Below, piece after piece: positions 6,013-9,418 of a stretch of 9,418 bases of DNA. The notes beneath the pieces were generated by a model that had not been told where the DNA came from, made no database searches, and saw only the letters and a list, made by a program, of their open reading frames with translations. Positions within the stretch are counted from its first letter, which is position 1, and each line of letters begins with the position of its first letter. A program made the position numbers and the translations under genes. Origin of the DNA: Planctomycetaceae bacterium. Its GTDB lineage: Bacteria; Planctomycetota; Planctomycetia; Pirellulales; UBA1268. The DNA lies in assembly GCA_947453875.1 (NCBI GenBank), contig CANGIH010000066.1, positions 1 to 9,418 on the forward strand, read 5' to 3'.

Positions 6013-7199
6013 AAGGATCCCCTTTGATCGCCGAAACGTTGACGATCGCGGATGCTTGTCGCGACGAGTGGGATCTTGTCGTGGTGGGGGCCGGCTTATC
6101 GGGATCCATCGCCGCCAGGGAAGCGGCTCGTCGCGGCAGCAGAGTTCTGCTGGTGGAAAAAGCGGTTTTTCCACGCCGCAAGGTCTGCGGGTGTTTTCTC
6201 AATGCGAACGCTCTGGCAACCCTGTCGCAGTTGAATCTCGCCTCCTTGTTGATTGACAGCCACGCGCCGCCCGTCCGTGGTGTATTCCTTTCCGCAGGCG
6301 CACGCCACGCCTATCTCCCTCTCCCGACCGGTGCAGCCCTCTCTCGCGCGTGGCTCGATACGCAGCTTGCCCGCGAAGCGGCGGTGGCAGGCGCTTCCCT
6401 CTTGCTCCGTACCGAAGCGCATCTGATCGAAGTGGACAGCGATCGCTGCAGGCTGCGACTCAACCAAGGTGAAGCGGAAGGCGAGATCGTGTCGCGAATC
6501 GTGGTGGCTGCAGATGGTCTGGCCGGTCGATTGGCCAGAGAAACTCGAGATTGCGTGCAGTCGGTCAACCCGCGCTCGCGCATTGGCGTATCAGCAGCGA
6601 TGGCACGTGCGCCGGAGGGCTACCAACCGGGCACGATTCAAATGGTCGTGGGGCGCGAAGGTTATATCGGGGCGTTGCAGGTTGAAGATGGCCATTTGGA
6701 ATTGGCCGCTGCACTCGACCCCGCCGCGATCAAGCGCTGGGGGCCGGGAGAAACAGTGCACCGCATCCTGCGGCACTCTTCGTTACCGAGGCTGGAGGAT
6801 GTCTGCGAACTCGATTGGCAAGGGACAAACCCTCTGTCGCGACAGACGACACCCCCCGCAGGGCGACGTATTTTCTTCGTGGGCGATGCCGCTGGATATG
6901 TCGAACCTTTCACCGGCGAGGGCATGGCTTGGGCGATCGCTTCAGGCGCTGCCGTTGCGGGTGTCGCCCATCAGGCGGCCCAGCGTTACTCCGATGACAT
7001 GCCGCGACAGTGGATTCGGATGCGGGAACGGTTGCTGCGAGGAAGAATGCGCCTGTGCCGACTCGTGACGCAGAGCCTTCGCTACCAACGCCTGACGGAG
7101 GTGAACGTGGCGATGCTGAGTCATCTGCCGTTTTTGGCCACGCCCGTGATCCGGTGGCTGAATCGTGCTCGCCCCTATGCCTTCGCGGATGGGCCGTAA
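6009..7199 (+). CDS. FAD-dependent oxidoreductase, geranylgeranyl reductase/halogenase-like superfamily
   Basis: A 396-residue flavoprotein. The FAD-binding Rossmann motif GAGLSG is at residues 27-32, with Glu50 (LLVEK) as the likely ribose-binding acid. An ADG at 168-170 and the second FAD motif GDAAGYVEPFTGEGMAWAI at 292-310 are typical of p-hydroxybenzoate hydroxylase-fold enzymes. RRKVCGCFLN (residues 56-65) recalls the KVCG motif of geranylgeranyl reductase-type proteins. No full GWxWxIP halogenase motif is seen. Flavoenzymes accompany type III PKSs in the srs, hierridin and planctomycete alkylresorcinol clusters, where they hydroxylate or otherwise oxidise the ring; that role is inferred here. 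ATG 6009 lacks a Shine-Dalgarno but overlaps the mini-ORF stop. TTG 6024, preceded by AAAGGA, is an alternative start that keeps the FAD domain whole. Third codon positions are visibly less GC-rich than in the PKS and ICMT-like genes. Prenyl reductase activity remains possible. Confidence 0.82.
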   Translation: MKGSPLIAETLTIADACRDEWDLVVVGAGLSGSIAAREAARRGSRVLLVEKAVFPRRKVCGCFLNANALATLSQLNLASLLIDSHAPPVRGVFLSAGARHAYLPLPTGAALSRAWLDTQLAREAAVAGASLLLRTEAHLIEVDSDRCRLRLNQGEAEGEIVSRIVVAADGLAGRLARETRDCVQSVNPRSRIGVSAAMARAPEGYQPGTIQMVVGREGYIGALQVEDGHLELAAALDPAAIKRWGPGETVHRILRHSSLPRLEDVCELDWQGTNPLSRQTTPPAGRRIFFVGDAAGYVEPFTGEGMAWAIASGAAVAGVAHQAAQRYSDDMPRQWIRMRERLLRGRMRLCRLVTQSLRYQRLTEVNVAMLSHLPFLATPVIRWLNRARPYAFADGP

Positions 7200-7238
7200 C
7201 GACCCCTATTATCTTGTTCACCCAAGGCCTGTCTCCCA

Positions 7239-8000
7239 ATGGCACCTCTCCCCTCCGATCGTACCGGCTACCTCCGCACTCCTGCAGCCAAGCGGGAGTA
7301 CAACGAGTTGCTTTTTGCAGAGGTGGCGAAGCGCTACGATCTCGTCACTCGTGCCCTTTCCCTGGGCCGCGATCAGGCCTGGAAACGAGTGCTCCTTGAC
7401 TCGTTGCCCACCGGCCTTGCTCCCGTCTGCGCAGATCTGGCCTGCGGAACCGGTGATGTGGCGTTCGCCTTGGCTCGGCGCTACCCACAAGGAACGGTGT
7501 ATGGCGTCGATCTCACGTCGGAAATGTTGCAGATCGCGCAGTCGCGAAACAGCTTTCCAAACGTCACGCTGCAATTGGGCGACATGCATCACCTGCCGTT
7601 CCCTTCCTCCAGCATCGACATCGTTACGGGAAGCTATGCGTTGCGGAATGCCCCCTCGCTGAGCGTCGCATTGCAGGAAATCCACCGCGTGCTGCGGCCT
7701 GGTGGTACGGCGGCTTTCCTGGACTTCTCCAAATCTCCGAATCGTTTCCTTCAGCGGCTCAGCTTCGCGGTGCTCTACCTGTGGGGATCGTTCTGGGGCC
7801 TCGTGCTCCATCGCCAGCCGGCCGTGTACGCGTATATCGCCAAATCACTCTGGCACTTTCCCGACCGCGAAGAGCTCCGCCGAGATCTGACGAACGTAGG
7901 ATTCTCGGAGGTCTTCAGCCGGAAGTTCTACTTCGGCACCTTGGAGATCATCACCGTCAGCAAGCTCGTCCATGAACCGGTGCCTGCTCCCGGTGCTTGA
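7239..8000 (+). CDS. UbiE/MenG-type SAM-dependent C-methyltransferase
   Basis: A 253-residue class I methyltransferase. Motif I is DLACGTGDVAF at about 66-76, with VYGVDLTSEML (about 87-97) and VLRPGGTAAFLDFSKSP (151-167). The UbiE/COQ5 signatures are the N-terminal RYDLVTRALSLGRDQAWKR (32-50) and GSYALRNAPS (131-140, compare YGLRN in UbiE). Family members C-methylate the quinone ring of demethylmenaquinone or a ubiquinone precursor. Here it lies 39 bp after the FAD oxidoreductase and shares its base composition, so a ring methylation of the cluster product is as likely as menaquinone synthesis. The oxidoreductase-methyltransferase pair resembles that reported next to planctomycete type III PKSs. 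The ATG at 7239 has AAGG 11 nt upstream. The C-terminus ends in a short Pro/Ala tail. If it is the only UbiE homologue in the genome, it would be MenG. Confidence 0.87.
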   Translation: MAPLPSDRTGYLRTPAAKREYNELLFAEVAKRYDLVTRALSLGRDQAWKRVLLDSLPTGLAPVCADLACGTGDVAFALARRYPQGTVYGVDLTSEMLQIAQSRNSFPNVTLQLGDMHHLPFPSSSIDIVTGSYALRNAPSLSVALQEIHRVLRPGGTAAFLDFSKSPNRFLQRLSFAVLYLWGSFWGLVLHRQPAVYAYIAKSLWHFPDREELRRDLTNVGFSEVFSRKFYFGTLEIITVSKLVHEPVPAPGA

Positions 8001-8054
8001 CCTCTCACGGCGGTCATCAGATTCCGAGACGACTTGGTTTGCGATCGCTCGACT

Positions 8055-8951
8055 TCAGAAGCTGATCGCGAGGCCCAAAAGCGGCCCTTGCAACAGCGTG
8101 TCGAAGGTGTAGAGCGTGTAACCATGTCCCCTCGTGTAATCGACGTCTAGCAACCGGTAGCCGATCAGGCCGCTGTAGGTGACCGTTTCTCCGGCACAGA
8201 GTTCAAAGGCATAGGCGGCGGTGATGTTCCAGGTGAACTGGCTGCCCGCGTTGAATCCGCCGACGTCGCCGCGGAGGTAGATCTCTTCGCCGGTTCGCAT
8301 CCTGCGTCGGAGCCTCGCCCCGACCAACGGATCGATCCAGTTGATGGTGCCGGAACGCGCGACCGCGTAGCCTCGCTCGATCACCAGATGGTGTAAGTCC
8401 AAGTGTTCCGTGATCGCCAGCTTGAGATCCGCCTCCTGATGCCAGACACGGGCGCCCCCGAGAACGTCGATCGCGGTGGTTCCGTTTCCCGACTGCCATT
8501 CCGCGATTTCGTACACCCCCCCGATCTCACCGATGAACGCGAGGGCATCGAGACCGAGCGCACCGGAGAGCGTTCTCGAGGGGCGTGTACTCACTGCCGA
8601 CTGATCCAGCCCCACGTTGCCGTAGATGATGTCACCGTAGACGCCGATCGGTCCCCGGCGGGCCTCCGTGTAGAGCATCACGGGCACCTGTTGAAGGTGC
8701 ACTAATCCTTGGATCGGACTGGCATGAACGTTTGCCGTCCGCCCTGCCACCGTCTCCGTTCCGTTCAGCCAAGGGGCCCACGCATATGGCACCACATCGA
8801 GTGTCCACAGAGACTGGGGCAGCAGGCTATCCAGTTCCACGCCGCAGGTCGGCTCGGCGAGGCTGTCGGCCCGGGCCGCTGAAGTCATCCGCTCCCCGGC
8901 GGCGACCGCGAAGAGACACATCAGGCACCTCGCCAGTTTCCCGATGCGCAT
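8055..8951 (-). CDS. Secreted outer-membrane beta-barrel-like protein
   Basis: A 298-residue protein from ATG 8951, which has GGAGAG about 12 nt upstream. Residues 1-29 form a signal peptide: a basic start MRIGKLAR, a hydrophobic core CLMCLFAVAA, and an Ala-x-Ala-type site after SAARA. The mature part has alternating polar/hydrophobic beta strands rich in Tyr, Trp and Gly (WTLDVVPYAWAPWLNG, GPIGVYGDIIYGNVG, SGLIGYRLLDVDYTRGHG). It ends LLGLAISF with the C-terminal Phe typical of a BamA-recognised beta-signal. The strand pattern and the YRxLDVDYxxG and GP-x-LGL endings resemble a widespread uncharacterised outer-membrane family of about 250-300 residues. No catalytic motif is seen. The frame stays open to 9152 upstream, but that part lacks protein-like composition. 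It is convergent with the UbiE-like gene across 54 bp and probably not part of the polyketide pathway; export of the product is possible but speculative. Confidence 0.78.
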   Translation of the reverse strand: MRIGKLARCLMCLFAVAAGERMTSAARADSLAEPTCGVELDSLLPQSLWTLDVVPYAWAPWLNGTETVAGRTANVHASPIQGLVHLQQVPVMLYTEARRGPIGVYGDIIYGNVGLDQSAVSTRPSRTLSGALGLDALAFIGEIGGVYEIAEWQSGNGTTAIDVLGGARVWHQEADLKLAITEHLDLHHLVIERGYAVARSGTINWIDPLVGARLRRRMRTGEEIYLRGDVGGFNAGSQFTWNITAAYAFELCAGETVTYSGLIGYRLLDVDYTRGHGYTLYTFDTLLQGPLLGLAISF

Positions 8952-9332
8952 GAGTCTTACTTTCTCTCCAAGGATCTCGGTCCCTGGGCCGATTGGTCGG
9001 CATCGGCAGGGAGAGGGCCAGCGAAGGGGCCGGGGGCTCGGCGGCCAGTCAGGGAGCGATCTTCCCGGCACCATCGGTTTGGACGAAGGGTGACCATCGG
9101 GAAGACTCCCGGGCACAACATCGCAGACGCCGCTTGCCCATGCTCCCGCCATTGCCCCGCCCCCCCGGGAACCCCGGTCGAAAGGAGCTTCACGCGGCGG
9201 CCAAGAGGTGAATCACTGGGGTAGGGAAGATCCGGAGGGTCGAAAGACCCGCGCCTCGAGGCCCAAAAAGAAGAGGCCAACAAAGAAAGGGAATCCGTGG
9301 TTTCGCCACGAATCCCCCAGGGCCGAGACAAG
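8952..9332. other. Gene-free stretch between barrel protein and tRNA remnant
   Basis: About 380 bp in which I see no credible gene. Open frames here are Arg/Pro/Ser-rich and run through hairpins. A perfect hairpin GGGTC-GAAA-GACCC lies at 9237-9250, a short palindrome CCTCGAGG at 9254-9261, and the tRNA terminator at 9289-9316. The minus strand from about 9288 down to 9262 is T-rich. The barrel gene's promoter should be in the lower part, but no clear hexamers are visible. Confidence 0.5.
9289..9316 (-). terminator. Terminator-like hairpin downstream of the tRNA 3' end
   Basis: CGTGG-TTTCG-CCACG pairs at its core. The stem extends through AT/AT and GGG/CCC pairs, with one mismatch and one bulge. 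On the minus strand it is followed by TTTCTTTGTT, as expected for a terminator 17 nt after the end of the tRNA transcript. This suggests the tRNA was once transcribed toward decreasing coordinates. The imperfect stem keeps confidence moderate. Confidence 0.5.
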
Positions 9333-9384
9333 AGCGGGCGAAGGGACTCGAACCCTCGACATCCAGCTTGGGAAGCTAGCGAGG
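9333..9384 (-). tRNA. 3' part of tRNA-Gly(CCC); 5' part missing (likely attachment-site remnant)
   Basis: Read on the minus strand, the segment gives: a possible D-stem 3' strand CCTC (9384-9381); an anticodon stem CTAGC/GCTGG with one T-G wobble; loop TTCCCAA with anticodon CCC (Gly, codon GGG); a 5-nt variable region ATGTC; T-stem GAGGG/CCCTT around TTCGAGT; acceptor strand CGCCCGC; and discriminator T at 9333. CCA is not encoded. The 3' half from the anticodon loop on closely matches ordinary bacterial tRNA-Gly(CCC). The matching 5' acceptor strand GCGGGCG and a normal D-arm are absent from the 34 bases between 9385 and the window end, where they should lie. The gene is therefore incomplete, not merely cut by the edge. 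A 3' tRNA fragment is the usual footprint of tyrosine-recombinase integration. A degenerate pseudogene or an assembly join are alternatives. Confidence 0.72.
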
Positions 9385-9418
9385 CCGCAGTTTCTGCCCT
9401 GGAAAAAAAGGCGTTTCC
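9385..9418. other. Non-tRNA sequence replacing the tRNA 5' half
   Basis: These last 34 bases carry two short inverted repeats, GCAG-TTT-CTGC (9387-9397) and GGAAA...TTTCC (9401-9418), and no tRNA acceptor or D-arm sequence. If the tRNA fragment is an attachment-site copy, this is the first stretch of the integrated element. Too little is visible to identify it. Confidence 0.35.

Noticed and set aside
8041..8048. GCGATCGC octamer (HIP1-like palindrome)
   Set aside because: A single copy in GC-rich DNA is unremarkable. HIP1 is meaningful only as an abundant repeat in cyanobacteria.
8952..9152. Longer N-terminus for the barrel protein from 9152
   Set aside because: ATG 8951 begins a clean signal peptide with a GGAGAG upstream; the added 67 residues would bury it.
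8957..9331. 124-codon minus-strand frame upstream of the barrel protein
   Set aside because: It begins inside the tRNA trailer, runs through the terminator hairpin and has random Arg/Pro/Ser-rich composition.
1..9418. CRISPR arrays, insertion sequences, transposase or integrase genes, toxin-antitoxin pairs
   Set aside because: I looked on both strands and saw no spaced direct repeats, terminal inverted repeats with a transposase, or matching proteins. The only mobile-element hint is the tRNA fragment.

Overview
The window looks like chromosomal DNA of a planctomycete, probably Pirellulales-like. It is GC-rich, it has a Hanks-type Ser/Thr kinase with a low-complexity N-terminal leader, and it has a type III polyketide synthase (PKS) neighbourhood of the kind described for Planctomycetota. 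The taxonomic call is an inference from gene content; no rRNA or marker gene is present.

Left arm, minus strand (about 4.74 kb down to position 1). In transcription order it holds: a type III PKS with an intact Cys-His-Asn triad; an intrinsic-terminator-like hairpin; an acyl carrier protein (GTG start with a strong Shine-Dalgarno); a FabF-type ketosynthase joined to the ACP by an ATGA stop/start overlap; a UbiG-like O-methyltransferase; a small ABA4-like (DUF4281) membrane protein; and the first 73 codons of a Ser/Thr kinase cut by the left edge.

Right arm, plus strand (5.18 to 8.0 kb), divergent from the PKS across about 440 bp. It holds a NnrU/MddA/isoprenylcysteine-methyltransferase-like membrane enzyme, a 12-codon mini-ORF, an FAD-dependent oxidoreductase of the geranylgeranyl-reductase/halogenase-like superfamily, and a UbiE-type C-methyltransferase. 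The last two genes have a visibly less GC-biased third codon position than their neighbours.

Together the two arms read as a pathway for a methylated and oxidised long-chain phenolic lipid or quinone (alkylresorcinol/alkylpyrone/hierridin-like). An ACP and ketosynthase would supply or extend the fatty starter, the type III PKS would build the ring, the FAD enzyme would oxidise or reduce, and up to three methyltransferases of unrelated types would decorate. The product is inferred. Type III PKS plus oxidoreductase plus methyltransferase operons making alkylresorcinols are known in planctomycetes; the ACP/ketosynthase pair and the divergent layout are the less usual parts.

Far right. A convergent minus-strand gene encodes a secreted outer-membrane beta-barrel-like protein. 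It is followed by about 380 bp without a gene, then the 3' part of a tRNA-Gly(CCC) on the minus strand. The 5' part of that tRNA is replaced by unrelated sequence running to the window end, which is what an integrase attachment-site copy looks like. If so, an integrated element would lie just beyond the right edge.
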